Origin: Chara braunii
Lineage: Eukaryota; Streptophyta; Charophyceae; Charales; Characeae
Direction: 5' to 3'
Length of the DNA stretch: 32,393 bases
NCBI GenBank assembly: GCA_003427395.1
Contig: BFEA01000245.1
Coordinates: 665,704 to 698,096 of the forward strand
Position numbers and translations under genes: made by a program
Shown here: piece by piece, positions 20,891 through 32,353 of the stretch
Position numbering within the stretch: the first letter of the stretch is position 1
How the letters are laid out: the number at the start of each line of letters is the position of its first letter
Notes under the pieces: model-generated
The model's input: only the letters and a program-made list of their open reading frames with translations
Databases searched by the model: none
Told to the model about the DNA's origin: nothing

Positions 20891-21557
20891 CAGAGGGGCG
20901 TCGTGGCTGGCTTCCGTCTTCACTGTTGGGAAGAAGGGGCGCACGCTGACTGACCAACAGGTAACTGGCGAGACGTTGGGTCTATCATTTTGTGTGCTCG
21001 GAGGAAGACTAGCGGGGAAGAGCAAGAGGCGTGTTGACACGCATGGAGAGAAGAGGTGGCGACCGCTTCATGGTGATGCCTACTGATGACCACGACTCCG
21101 GTCGCCTCGGATCGTTGGTGTTGTTCGACCCATGAACTCGTATACACTCTCTGTTTGACTTCTGAGCAAGAGGAGGGAGCTACGTGCATGCAACTAGGCG
21201 GAAGGGAGAGAGTTCTCACGAGAAGCATTATTGGTGACGTCAACCATGCCGACCACTAAGTCACTCACACGGTTGATGAAGCTCGCGAGGGGCTGTGAAC
21301 CACGAAACGTCAGCTTAGGAGTGTCACCAATCCTCCAGCGTACCTGAATCGTAGTGAATCGGGCTCGCGTAGGGTATACGAGTGGGAACGGCCTCGCTTC
21401 TCTTATTGATGTCGCCCGCCTTTAATTGTTGACCTTACGTCAACCAAATGGAAGGGAAATCCAGCGATCTGATGAAAGGGCTTGTTAACCATGTAAGAAG
21501 TACAATGTCCTAGTCATAAGTGATCTTGGGTAAGTATTCAGACTCTGCTTGTAAATT
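20891..21557. other. no gene recognised
   Basis: Unique-looking DNA before the long tandem repeat. A GCGTGT-TG-ACACGC hairpin lies at 21029-21042. Nothing else is supported. Confidence 0.45.
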
Positions 21558-22532
21558 GGGGCTAGACATGATGTACTATGCGTAGGAGGCGCCTTGTAAT
21601 CACGTTGTAACAGAGGCTGGCTGACTTGATACATGGGTTTGAGGCCCAATCTAGCTACATGAGAGCTCAGGCGAGGGAAACCTCATAGGAGCGGGCGGTA
21701 TACATTGCTCTCCCTTACCTCAATTGATCCACTTCTGTTATCACGTAACCATCTTGTTTTGTGCCCTCTCATTCTCCCGGGTTACTGACCCGGTGCATGA
21801 TTATAGTCGTCATGTAGGATAACTGAAGCCAGTGACCAACGATAAAAGAACAGTGATGACTCATAAGAGCGGAAGTCTCATATTATATGGGGTAATTGTT
21901 GCGAATAAAACACTTGGGTTCAGTAGTGCCAAGGACGGTACGAGACTTTGACGTCTAAGCAGTCTGTCACCGAGTTTTCTTGGTTTGATCACTAGCAATC
22001 AAGCTGTAAGTCACTCTGTGCATTTTCACTGTTTTGGTTCTTGAGCTCGTTTGAGTGTGAACACGCATGCTAATTGAGCAAGGGACACCATTACGAACGA
22101 GCCTATACTCGAGCAATCCCGAAGGGCCTAGTGGTTGGAGAAAATGGTGAAGCCATACTCTGATAAGGTAAATGGGAAACTGGAAAACAGATAAGGCTTC
22201 CGATTGCTTTTTTTTCCCTTCTTTTCCCTTGCAATAGCCAATCCCCCCCCGTGTTAATCTTCATACTGCAAGACCTCTTGAAAGGGTCGGTTCATGAGCT
22301 GATTAATTAAGCCATTGGTGATCTTCTTATTATCTAGACGGAAATGCGAGGATGCATCAACTGGGAATTGATTGGCTTAAAACAGGGTGACCTTTGTCAA
22401 GGTTGGGCCCTCTAATTAATGGGCGAATGCTACTTTTCATGTAAGAGAAGGGGGGCAACTAAAGGAATGAGGTGTCAAGATCAGTGTAAGCCTACTTTGT
22501 TCCGCGTTTGATTATTCATGAATGGGTAAAAA
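21558..22532 (+). repeat. long tandem repeat unit, copy 1 (975 bp)
   Basis: It starts GGGGCTAGACATGATGTAC and is followed directly by a second copy. Shared landmarks include GTAGGAGGCGCCTTGTAATC, CAGGCGAGGGAAACCTCATAG and AATTAAGCCATTGGTGATC. A frame with LILYGVIVANKTLGFSS is present in all three copies, but its ends are not conserved and I do not call a gene. Confidence 0.92.
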
Positions 22533-23514
22533 GGGGCTAGACACGATGTACAGTGCGTAGGAGGCGCCTTGTAATCGCGTTGTAACAGAGGTTGACTGAC
22601 TTGATACATGGGTTTGAGGCTCATTCTAATTGCATTAGAGCTCAGGCGAGGGAAACCTCATAGGAGCAACCGGTAGACATTGCTTTCCCTTCCCTCAGTT
22701 GATCCACTTCTGTTATCATGTAACCATCTTGTTTTGTTCCATGTCATTCTCCCGGGTTACTGACTCGTTGCATGAGTATAGTAGTCTTGTAGGATAACTG
22801 AAGCCAATTATGAGCGATAAAAGAACAGTGATGAATCATAAGAGGGAAAGTCTTATATTGTATGGGGTAATTGTTGCGAATAAAACACTTGGGTTCAGTA
22901 GTACCAAGGACGGTACGAGACTTTTAGCGTCCAAGCGGTCTGTTATTGAGTTTTCTTGGTCTAATCGCCGCCAGCGATCAAGCTATAAGTCACTCTGTGC
23001 ATTTTCACTGTTTTGGTTCTTGAGCTCATTTGAGTGTGAACACGCATGCTAATTGAGCAAGGGGACACCATTACGGACGAGCCTATACTCGAGCAATCCC
23101 GAAGGGCCTAGTGGTTGGAGAAAATGGTGAAGCCATATTCTGCTAAGGTAAATGGGAAACTGGAAAACAGATAAGGCTTCCAATTGCTTTTCTTTCCCTT
23201 TCTTTTTCCTTGCAATAGTCAATCCTTCCCCCGTGCTAATCTTCATAATGCAAGACCTCTGGAAAGGATCGGTTCACGAGCCGATTAATTAAGCCATTGG
23301 TGATCTTCTTATTATCTAGACGGAAATGCGAGGATTCATCAACTGGGAATTGATTGGCTTAAAACAGGGTGACCTTTGTCAAGGTTGGGCCCGCTAATTA
23401 ATGGGCGGATGCTACATTTCATGCAAAAGAAGGGGGGGAACTAAAGGAATGAGGTGTCAAGATCAGTCTAAGCCTACTTTGTTCCACGTTTGATTATGCA
23501 TGAATGAGTAAAAA
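22533..23514 (+). repeat. long tandem repeat unit, copy 2 (982 bp)
   Basis: It starts GGGGCTAGACACGATGTAC. It is closer to copy 3 than to copy 1, for example in GTTGTAACAGAGGTTG and the GTATAGTAGTCTTGTAGG stretch. The open frame 22810-23052 is longer here only because small differences remove stops. Confidence 0.92.
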
Positions 23515-24942
23515 GGGGCTAGACACGATGCTATGAATCCCCCGCGGCTGCGTCACCGCAGGCACGACCGCGGACTGCGGTCGCGACCTCGGGCCCGCGG
23601 TCATGACTGAGGTCTGCGGTCAAGAAAAAAAAAAAAAAAAAAAAAAAGAATTCAGACAAATCTGAAAAAAATATATGCCAACAAATAAACTGAACAACTT
23701 TTGCCTTTGGGTCATATCAAGACTCGTTACCAAATTTGAGATAAAAAACAGACAAGATCCTTTATTTTTCTTACTAAAAAAATAAAGTAAAGAACTTTTG
23801 TCTGAGGGATTTCTATTTTTATTTTATTTTTTTAATCCAAAACGAAGTCAAAAAATAAAACTAAAAATATACGCTTGTAGAGCGCAAAAACACCTACAAC
23901 CCCATATTTTTTGTTTTGTTTTTGGCCTATTATCCTAGGAATTAAAAATATCGGGGGTTTTCGACCGTGGCCCTCCCCGGCAGCCGACCTCGGCGGTCGG
24001 GATCCTGACCTCGGGCCAAGATTGACGACCACGGGGAATTCATAGACACGATGTACTGTGCGTAGGAGGCGCCTTGTAATCGCGTTGTAACAGAGGTTGA
24101 ATGACTTGATACATGGGTTTGAGGCTCATTCTAGTTGCATTAGAGCTCAGGCGAGGGAAACCTCATAGGAGCGGCGGGTAGACATTGCTTTCCCTTCCCT
24201 CAATTGATCCACTTCTGTTATCATGTAACCATCTTGTTTGGTGCCATGTCATTCTCCCGGGTTACTGATTCGTTGCATGAGTATAGTAGTCTTGTAGGAT
24301 AACTGAAGCCAATTATGAGCGATAAAAGAACAGTGATGAATCATAAGAGGGGAAGTCTCATATTGTATGGGGTAATTGTTGCGAATAAAACACTTGGGTT
24401 CAGTAGTACCAAGGACGGTACGAGACTTTGGCGTCTAAGCGGTCTGTTATTGAGTTTTCTTGGTCTGATCGCCGCCAGCGATCAAGCTATAAGTCACTCC
24501 GTGCATTTTCACTGTTTTGGTTCTTAAGTTCGTTTGAGTGTGAACACACATGCTAATTGAGCAAGGGACACCATTACGAACGAGCCTATACTCGAGCAAT
24601 CCCGAGGGGCCTAGTGGTTGGAGAAAATGGTGAAACCATACTCTGCTAAGGTAAATGGAAAACTGGAAAACAGATAAGGCTTCCGATTGCTTTTCGTTCC
24701 CCTTCTTTTCCCTTGCATTAGCCAATCCCCCCCCCCCCCGTGCTAATCTTCATACTGCAAGACCTCTTGAAAGGGTCGGTTCATCAACTGATTAATTAAG
24801 CCATTGGTGATCTTCTTATTGTCTGGACGGAAATGCGCGGATGCATCAACTGGGAATTGATTGGCTTAAAACAGGGTGAACTTTGTCAAGGTTGGGCACT
24901 CTAATTAATGGGCGGATGTTACATTTCATGCAAAAGAAGGGG
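23515..24942 (+). repeat. long tandem repeat unit, copy 3, interrupted and 3'-truncated
   Basis: It starts GGGGCTAGACACGATG, is interrupted by a transposon at 23531-24045, and continues to about 24942, where AAAAGAAGGGG runs into unrelated DNA. Without insertion and duplication it is 905 bp. It carries a C13 run at 24727-24739 where copies 1 and 2 have shorter C-runs. Confidence 0.92.
23531..24045. mobile_element. 515-bp non-autonomous TIR transposon (MITE-like), 8-bp TSD
   Basis: The ends are inverted repeats: CTATGAATCCCCCGCGG on the left and the complement of CTATGAATTCCCCGTGG on the right, 15 of 17 matching. ACACGATG flanks it at 23523-23530 and 24046-24053. The uninterrupted copy 2 has this word once, which proves the insertion. 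The outer 90 bp on each side are GC-rich with repeated GCGGTC/GAGGTC words, like subterminal transposase-binding sites. The middle is AT-rich and includes A23 at 23625-23647. No transposase is encoded. Eight-bp duplications are typical of hAT transposons, though these ends are not a form I can assign. Confidence 0.93.
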
Positions 24943-26650
24943 ATTAATGGACTCCATGTTATTTAAACCGAGGTTAAAGGCCAACTGCCAATGATGTACT
25001 TACTCATGGGAAAAGAGAGGAAAACAAGTTTCTTGAAGAGGCCAACTATTGCTTACCCCTTTTCTTGATTACCTTAAGGTATGACTAATCGTGGCTGACT
25101 GCCAAGTGAGCTTTTGCACCGAGTATCACATTGTCAAAGGAGCCCATGTGATGGGTGAAAAGGTAGGCGATGGCATGTCTCACTCTATCTGAACTCTTGA
25201 GCGGGAACGAGTCGTGCCCGGACTTATTCTGTCTTGAAGTGTTGGCTGAGATCTTGCTCGAAGCCGCAATATGGAGTATGGACTCACCCTACTCTTCGAT
25301 CTGTCGAGCTGATCTTTAACATGTTCCAAACTTAGAGCTGCTTCTCGGTTAGGCCTTGCACAACGCTCGATCCCCCCCACACAAAACAAATCGAGCACCG
25401 AGTTTAAGTGGGGCGTATGGTGAACAGAGACAGTTGTAACCTCGCTTCCTTCGAATTCTAGCGCATGGTGTTAAGTTAGGGGCTCTATACTAGGCTCTCG
25501 TGAATCTTGCCCTATCGGGATTGGCTCGAATAGAGGCCAACAAATCAGGGTGCTTGGGCATGCATTGGAAAGGCGTGGGGCTATATCTGAGAACCAGCCA
25601 AATGGAGTCAAACGCAGATGTACTGTGGACTGGTATGTAGGGCACGGAGCCCTGATCGGTGCCTCACTCAAGTAGAGGCCGTGCACCTACGATCAGCCCT
25701 GCGTGACAACGGATCATACGAACTGTGATCCATACGAGACGAATGAGAAGTGTAGTCTAAGCTAGCAATCAGGCCGTGATGAACTGCGTATTGATATTGA
25801 GGTTGTTATTCTCCAAGATATGGGACCGGTCGTGAGCCCAAAAATTATCAGGTTGAGCTTAGAAGTGAGAGACCGATGACGATGCAATGAGCTCGAACAA
25901 ACTTATTATGGAAAACGACTTCTACTGGGACAACCAACATATATTCGAAATATTTACCACCGGGGCCTAATGTTGAAGTCATGATACCTTGGAAGTTGTA
26001 CTGAATGAGAATGGCGCTCGACGCTGAGGTGTGTTAACCGGGCAGGAACACTGATTGGAATTAAATGTGAGTATCGTTCACCGTTACTCCTTTACTGGCG
26101 TATAAACGAAATGCTAGTTGAACATGCCCCTATAACGAATGTATTATGCGCATGCTGAGGAATGGGGGACTTCTCATGCTAGCATCAGGCCTAACTTTGG
26201 TTGAATGCCCAAGTTCTCAGAAGCAGTTTCTGGACTAAAAAGGGAAGTATAACCGAGTGCTAGCTAGCCCTGGTTGAGAGGAGGGCTAACAGTTATTGGC
26301 TTGGCGAGGACTTTACAATGGAAAACTTATCAGGAACTGCAGTGGTGGTTCCTCTCTGTTAAGACTCGTCGTTTAGTTATTGCTCATCTTAGATTGTGAA
26401 CAATTGTTGCATGTCCCGATAACTGGTCAACTACTGCGACCCTTGGACCATCAATAGAAGAGAGTTTTCTCCAGTACCCCTGGCACCTCAGTGAAACGGG
26501 TCTCTAAAAAGGGGCGCAGATCAGTAGGACTTTGCAGTACACCACTGTACATAAAGAAAAGGAAGTACGGATCTTTCTCAAAAAACTAACAGAGCTTCCT
26601 AAAAAAACTAACAGCGGTCGGTTCCAGTCATTGCTTGGGACCTAGAACTC
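24943..26650. other. no gene recognised
   Basis: About 1.7 kb of mixed DNA with only short frames on both strands. Two TCAAAAAACTAACAG-like words near 26577 and 26601 form a small local duplication. No element ends are visible. On the plus strand it could contain the start of the element that follows. Confidence 0.45.
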
Positions 26651-26659
26651 GAGGGTAAC

Positions 26660-26890
26660 ATGAGGGACGATGAGGTCCTAGTGGTGAAGCACCGATCATT
26701 CAGGGACAAGGAGGAAGAATGGGAAAAAGACGCATGTCGAGACATGGTCTCGCATAGACAGACACCGAGAGAGCAAGAGGTCCGGATAGTCAGAGAAGAA
26801 AAATATATTGAATATTTCTATAGCCATGACAGCAAACGCATTGGCTCGTTGCTAGAGACAGTGGAACAGGCCAGGGCAAAGCTCAAGTGA
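26660..26890 (+). CDS. hypothetical charged 76-aa ORF
   Basis: ATG at 26660 gives MRDDEVLVVKHRSFRDKEEEWEKDAC, then KYIEYFYSHDSKRIGSLLETVEQARAKLK before TGA. It is rich in Glu, Arg and Lys and looks helical or coiled-coil. It lies 0.4 kb upstream of the gag-like remnant on the same strand and may be part of the same decayed element. No family is recognised. Confidence 0.3.
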   Translation: MRDDEVLVVKHRSFRDKEEEWEKDACRDMVSHRQTPREQEVRIVREEKYIEYFYSHDSKRIGSLLETVEQARAKLK

Positions 26891-27274
26891 GCACAAGGGT
26901 GCCCGGATTCTCCTTCTGAAAACCCACCAGCATCTCAAACATCAAGTATCACCCAACGATCGGCAGTTTGCTCAGCGTTCCGCCACTAAGTAACCAGTTT
27001 TTGGTAACTTATTATCCCAATAATATTCAATCATTTTAGTTATCATGGAGCTTTCGTCAGGATCAATCAACATTAAGTGACCAGCTATTTCAGCAACGTT
27101 CATTAGTTCAAGTTACCTGAAAGATTCAGTCAGCCAGGTAACGTTCAACCATTTTCAGTTGCCCCAAAGATTAGTGTCGATCAGATTACTCTCATCAAAA
27201 CACGATAAGAACATTTTCAACACCCACTTCGGCACATGAGTGTAGTTCAGTTGTTTCCCATCTAGGGGTCAGTT
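26891..27274. other. no gene recognised
   Basis: AT-rich DNA with recurring CATTTTCAGTT, GTAACGTTCAA and GTTACCTGAAAG words, possibly remains of small repeats. No readable frame. Confidence 0.4.
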
Positions 27275-27920
27275 TTGGCTAGGCTCAACATGATTGCTTC
27301 CAGTGATGCTTTTCGATACCAAAATGTCAGTGTTGTCGGCTTAAGGCAAGGGGGTCTGTCAGTCTTTGTTGTCCTCACTCGATTCACGAGTGGCACAGTC
27401 CACGACTTGAGGCCCTACGTGAAGAAAGGCAAAGAGACTCATGAGCACTTCAACTCAGCCTAGATCTCGGCAGTTAGTTACCTTGGGGAGAAAGAGAGGG
27501 AGTTTGGCGAAAGCGGTACCAAGCTGATCCGCAGTTTTGAGCCCAAGCTCTACTCTGACTATCCCTGACCTCCAGAACCCTTCATTCTTACAGATGGTTC
27601 CTACTGGGTGATCTGATTGATTTAGCCAAAAGGTACATCTTCCCAACAAAGATTGACTACGAGGCACTGACTGAACCTCATGAATTCCGACATCTCAGAC
27701 GAGGGATTTTTTCACAGTCGTATCTCCCCACATTATGAGAGGAGTTTTGTGCTATGGTTGACTTCCGTATCATGGAACTTGGATGGAAGTGCTCGGAACT
27801 CGCAGGCTTTAGGTGGCTCTATATTTAGAAGCCACAATCTCCGAGAGTACGGGGACATGGTTCAAGGCACAGGAAACGCACAACGAAACGAGAGATTGGG
27901 TGTATGACCCAGAGGGATGA
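27275..27920 (+). pseudogene. gag-like retroelement ORF, decayed across three frames
   Basis: Readable blocks follow in order on the plus strand but change frame. They are VHDLRPYVKKGKETHEHFNSA, stop, ISAVSYLGEKEREFGESG, LIRSFEPKLYSDYP, stop, PFILTDGSYWVI; LAKRYIFPTKIDYEALTEPH and EFRHLRR; FFHSRISPHYERSFVLWLTS; MELGWKCSEL; and WFKAQETHNETRDWVYDPEG before TGA 27918-27920. I recall this block order from proteins of repeat families in Chara, without a firm function. Its place upstream of an RNase H-integrase remnant on the same strand suggests an N-terminal, gag-like or pol-linked segment. Confidence 0.55.
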
Positions 27921-28503
27921 GTGAGGACTCTTGGCGAGTGTTGACCATGCCCCCTTTCACACGTGCTTTCTGAGATTACTACGAGTTCTCATTCTTCCCT
28001 CACCCATTCTTATCTTTGACTTGAGTCAGTTTGTCATGCCTATTTGCACTGACCCTGCTTGATGCTTGTGTTTTCTGATGATTTTGTCACAATTGTCAAA
28101 ATTTGTAAATTGGCAAAATTAATGCATGCATGGCACATCAAATTTATTATTATCATTCGCATGATCTTTCTTGTTCCGAATCAAAATAGAAGATTCATAA
28201 GATCGAGGACCGGTGAAGACCATAATTGAAGGGTCTTGCTAAAAGTCGAACGCACACAACAGGAAGGGATTTGCTCTAATTAATTAATTTATTTGTTTAC
28301 TGCAAGCATCTGCAAAATCCTGCGTGACAGTCTGGAACGAGTCTGGGTCATGAATAACTTTAAGTTTTGATTAGGATATAAGAACTGTTGACAATGTCTT
28401 AATCATCAGATTGACTTTAGTATCCTTATTAAGTCTTGTTTCTCTTGGATATTACGTTCGCTAACTGTGTCTAATATCTTCATGTATGAGGTACCACACT
28501 TGA
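27921..28503. other. no gene recognised; RT region missing
   Basis: A complete element would carry protease and RT between the gag-like block and RNase H. Only about 580 bp of AT-rich DNA lies here, with no RT motif, so that part is deleted or unrecognisable. Confidence 0.5.
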
Positions 28504-30560
28504 CTGGAGAATGAGATTGACATTACTTCTTGGAGAGGATCAGACTTGATCATCGAGGCGGATGGAGGACCACTAACTTTTGGTGGTATACTCATTCAAA
28601 AGGATGAGAATGAGAAAGAGAGACCTCGAAGGTTTAAGAGTATGACTCTTAACTCTACAGAAAGAAGCTACACCCAATTCAGAAGAGAGTTACTGACAAT
28701 CATTTATTGTCTCAGGTGCTTCAAGCACCATGTACTTGAAAGAAGATTCATCACGAGGACTGATGTATCTGATATGGTTGGTGCTATTAAAAAACATCAA
28801 CAAGTAAATCCAACCGTAAGCAGATGGATTGCCTTCATCTGAACTTTTGATTTTAAACTTGCAAAGATTCTCACTGAAAAGAACTGGACAGATGACCTTA
28901 GCCGAATTAATGAAGAAAAAATGAAGATGAGGATGTTGATGGGACAATCGAAGAATCTGCCTATGTTGATAACTTCCTGAATGAGCAAGACGATGAAGAT
29001 TATAAGGCTCCAAGTTCCTATAAGTGGAGTTTATGACCTAAAGAAAAAGACAGTTGGGGAGAGATCCCTGATGCTTATGTCTATGAGTTAATTCTTGAAA
29101 AGGAAGAGGAGGAAGAGCAAAACGATTGGTATGTCAAAGTCAATGCAGCAGTCGTGGCTGCTCATGAACGAGGAGAAAGTTCTAGGTAAACGAATGAGAA
29201 AGAAGTTGGAAAAAAATAAAAAGAGATTTCATTTATTTTTGAAGAATACGATGAGAGTTACCAAGAGATTGAGAAAAATATGAAAAGAGAACAACTAAAA
29301 GAATACTATTACGAAAATTTAGGGAAGAAGTTCAAACTAATGTGAGATCATCTTTTCGAGGATGGCAAGGGAGACTTGCCTCCACTAAGAGTTCTCTGTG
29401 GCAAAAAAAGACAACTAGAAATAATTGATGCTCTACATGAGGGGGTTGTTGGTAGTCACAGGGCTGCTAAAGCAACCTACTCTAAGACAGTTAAACTCTA
29501 CTTTCGGCCCGACATGAGAGACATAATTTACAAATTATGTAAGTCGTATGTGTTATATCAGAAGAGATCTACTACAAGGATGATTCAGCCTTTATTTTCT
29601 ACTATCCTGGTAGAACCAGGTAGTCGGGTTCACTTCGATCTCATCACCATTCCCCTGGGCAAGGGAAGGATGAGGTACATATTGAATATGAAAGAGAATT
29701 TTTCTGGATATGTTGAGGCAAAGGCTCTGAAGAGGAAGACGATCGAGCAAGTTGCTGACTTGATAGAGAAAATATATCTCAGATATTACTTTATCAGAGA
29801 GTTTGTATCAGACAGAGGATCTAAATTCAGAAATAAGATCGTACGAAGAACGACTATCAGACTGGGTGTTAGAATTCAGTATGTAACCACTTATCATCCT
29901 CAAGCAAACGCCCAAGTCGAGAGAGGTCACAAAACCTTAAGAGATTCACTGACAAAATGGTTTGAAGGAAACCTCAGTAACTGGCCGAAAGTACTAAGAG
30001 TTGCAGTTTATGCTCACAACATTACTGTCAAGAGAACCATTAATTATGCTCCATTCACTCCGTGGTATGGTCGGTATGCTACTTTGCCTATTAAGAGTAT
30101 AGTCCAGACATAGACGAGTCAAGTGAGTGACAGACAATACTCCATCTCAGAATTTCTTCAGATCAAAATGAGACAAATATCAGAGGTTGATCAAGTAGTA
30201 TTGGATGCAAGAGAGAGAATGACAACCAGCAGATTGTCAGATCAAGAGAGATGGAACAAGAAGAGATATATTAGGAAAGAGAAACTAAAGGTTGGTGATA
30301 TTGTCCTCCTATTCGATAATTCCCTTGAGACTCGGTGGACCAAACGATCGAAGCCCAGATGGCTTGGTCCCTACAGAATTACAAGTGAAGCAGAGGGCAA
30401 GGTCTATGAGATATCAGAGATGGATGGTTCAAGAGTTCATGATATGGTGTCAGGGTTAAGGCTTTGTAAGTTTATCTTCAGAGACCCTGACATGTTCCCT
30501 GCAATGATTGCAAAGAAAGGAAAGAAAAGTCAATCATCCAGTAAGAAAGCAGTTTCATAA
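28504..30560 (+). pseudogene. gypsy RNase H and integrase, decayed
   Basis: RNase H reads DLIIEADGGPLTFGGILIQ, TERSYTQFRRELLTIIYCLR and FITRTD in one frame. A TGA near 28841 interrupts RWIAFI/TFDFKLA. A one-step frame change near 28915 leads into an acidic linker with stops at 29034, 29187, 29217 and 29343. Integrase is then open from about 29346: H-x6-H zinc ligands (HEGVVGSH), D in VHFDLI, D in VSDRGSKF and E in AQVERGH, with 35 residues between the last two. The expected C-x2-C pair is replaced by Tyr and Tyr (SYVLYQ). TAG at 30111-30113 sits where TGG is plausible. The C-terminal domain (VGDIVLLFDN, PRWLGPYRI, MDGSRVHDMVSGLRL) ends at TAA 30558-30560. It would insert cDNA into host DNA, but this copy is inactive. 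Confidence 0.88.
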
Positions 30561-30766
30561 AACTGAGAGAAGTGTAGTGAGACAGTGAGGCACTGCAAGG
30601 ATAAGGACTTCGACAAACTTTGACTACTCTCGCATTGTCAATTTAGTACGTCAATTTTCAACATATTAAATTCTGACACGAGAAACGATTTCTCATATGA
30701 TTCGTGTTCGTTTCTGCATTTGACTTAATTTTTTTTTCTTCTATAAGAGACGAGAGCTAATGAGAT

Positions 30767-30868
30767 CAAAGTGTCATTGATACAGAGCTACAGTCTATCC
30801 ATGAATATCAGATCCCTCAAAGTGTCATTGATACAGAGCTACAGTCTATCCATGAATATCAGATCCCT
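30767..30868 (+). repeat. perfect 51-bp tandem duplication
   Basis: The unit starts CAAAGTGTCATTGATACAG, ends CAGATCCCT, and occurs twice without any difference. Identity of the copies points to a recent event compared with the decayed DNA around it, or to an assembly artefact. Confidence 0.93.
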
Positions 30869-31031
30869 GCGTGGGGAAAAACTGTAAGGTGCAGCTCCAG
30901 TGAGAGAAGTGATGAGAGATCACCCTTCTGAGAATTGAAGCAGTATCAAGTTCAGAGAACTAATGGTTGTGTGCAAATCAGAAGGAAATCGATATTAGTT
31001 TCTTGTAACTAAGAGAGAGCACGACAGGCAT

Positions 31032-31208
31032 AAAGAAGTCAAACTCTACTTGACTAGAGAGTTGTCAGTGGAGGGACTTCGTGTCTTTTGACTGAGTTGT
31101 CTGTTCAAGAGAGTTATCAAGAAGATAAGTATAAAGGAGTTCAGACCAGCTTGACCAAAAAGTTGTTAGCATGGGAACTTTGTGTTTCTTTACTAAGTTG
31201 TCTATCTC
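31032..31208 (+). repeat. imperfect tandem duplication, about 101-bp period
   Basis: TAAAGAAGTC...TTGACT...GAGTTGTCT near 31031-31110 is echoed by TAAAGGAGTT...TTGACC...AAGTTGTCT near 31132-31205. Many substitutions separate the two copies. Confidence 0.6.
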
Positions 31209-31211
31209 CTG

Positions 31212-31371
31212 TCTCAGATGAGGGAATAGACCTCTCTGGGACCAGTATCTCTATACTTCCTTGAGACTGACGGGAGGTCTTTTGGAAGTCTTCTCAGATG
31301 AGGGAAGTGACCTTTCTGGGATCAGCGCTCTGTATTTCCTGAGGCTAAAGGGAGGTATCTAGGGAATGCAC
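31212..31371 (+). repeat. imperfect 80-bp tandem duplication
   Basis: TCTCAGATGAGGGAA starts at 31212 and 31292. Both are followed by GACCT(C/T)TCTGGGA(C/T)CAG and a GGGAGGT word. The identical 16-mer GACTGACGGGAGGTCT occurs at 31265 and again at 31842, with a one-base variant at 32036. Confidence 0.75.
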
Positions 31372-32353
31372 AATTGACTGTTTGTTGTTGTTGTTTAGTT
31401 CTGAAGGGACGTCTCGTGAGAAATGTATGTCTTGTTACCTGGGGCATGAACTCTTTGACTGTGGGCTAGGTATGTTGGTCTGACTGTCTGTGCCTAGGGT
31501 TTTCTACTCTAACCTAAAGATGAATTGATTGTTGGGGTTAGCTAGAACCTTACCGCAGTAGGTTGCAATCTGATGGGGTCAGCAAGTCCCCGATGCGAGT
31601 GTCGAATTCCGTCGTTGACTGAGACTAAGACTCCGGGGGTATGGCCTGTGAAGTCAAAAGGGGTCAGCTGCAACCATGTCGCAGTCAAAGGATGCAATCC
31701 AGTGAGGTTTGCCAGAGTCTGGAACAGTGGTTAGACCGGGTCGTTAAAAAACTTGGGCGGGGCAGCCAGCGCCATACGCCAAAAACTGGTGGGTGAGCCG
31801 GTCCTCGACCGCAGTGGTCAAATCCGGGTACGGGACAGTTCGACTGACGGGAGGTCTACTGTTATAGGGTGAACAAACCCACTACAGTTTGGGTGTCCTA
31901 GCGTGACGTGCGCCAAAGGGTCACCATACTCGAGTAGTAGGTATGGTGGTCCTCACCTGGAGGCAGGTTAAAGGGGTTGTTAAGCCAAATGTTCTTACTG
32001 GTCCTGGCCTGAGGCGGGCCGAATGGAGGATGTCAGACTGAAGGGAGGTCTGTCACCCCATGACAATCAATAACTCTTGGGTGTGAAGAACTGTTTATAT
32101 TACTTATCCTACCCCTTAAGCAGCATTGGCCGTGGGGGGAGGTCGATGGTCCGCTTCGCGCCGGACTTGGGGGTGAAGTTTTGTTGCGGGCCGGCAGATG
32201 GAGGCCATCGAGGGCAGGGGGCCGGGCAGAGTGGTGCGCGTACCAAAATGTTCACAGCGCGCCAGAAAACGAAAGAGCGCGCCCAAGGGGCGGAGCGGCA
32301 GCGGATGTCGACACGAGGGAATATCTCGAAGCGCCCGTCGTCGATAAACGCGC

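Noticed and set aside
22810-24527. Conserved small gene in the long tandem repeat (MSDKRTVMNHKR...)
   Set aside because: Frame length differs between copies through indels, and copy 1 has a stop soon after the shared part. Conservation is explained by recent duplication.
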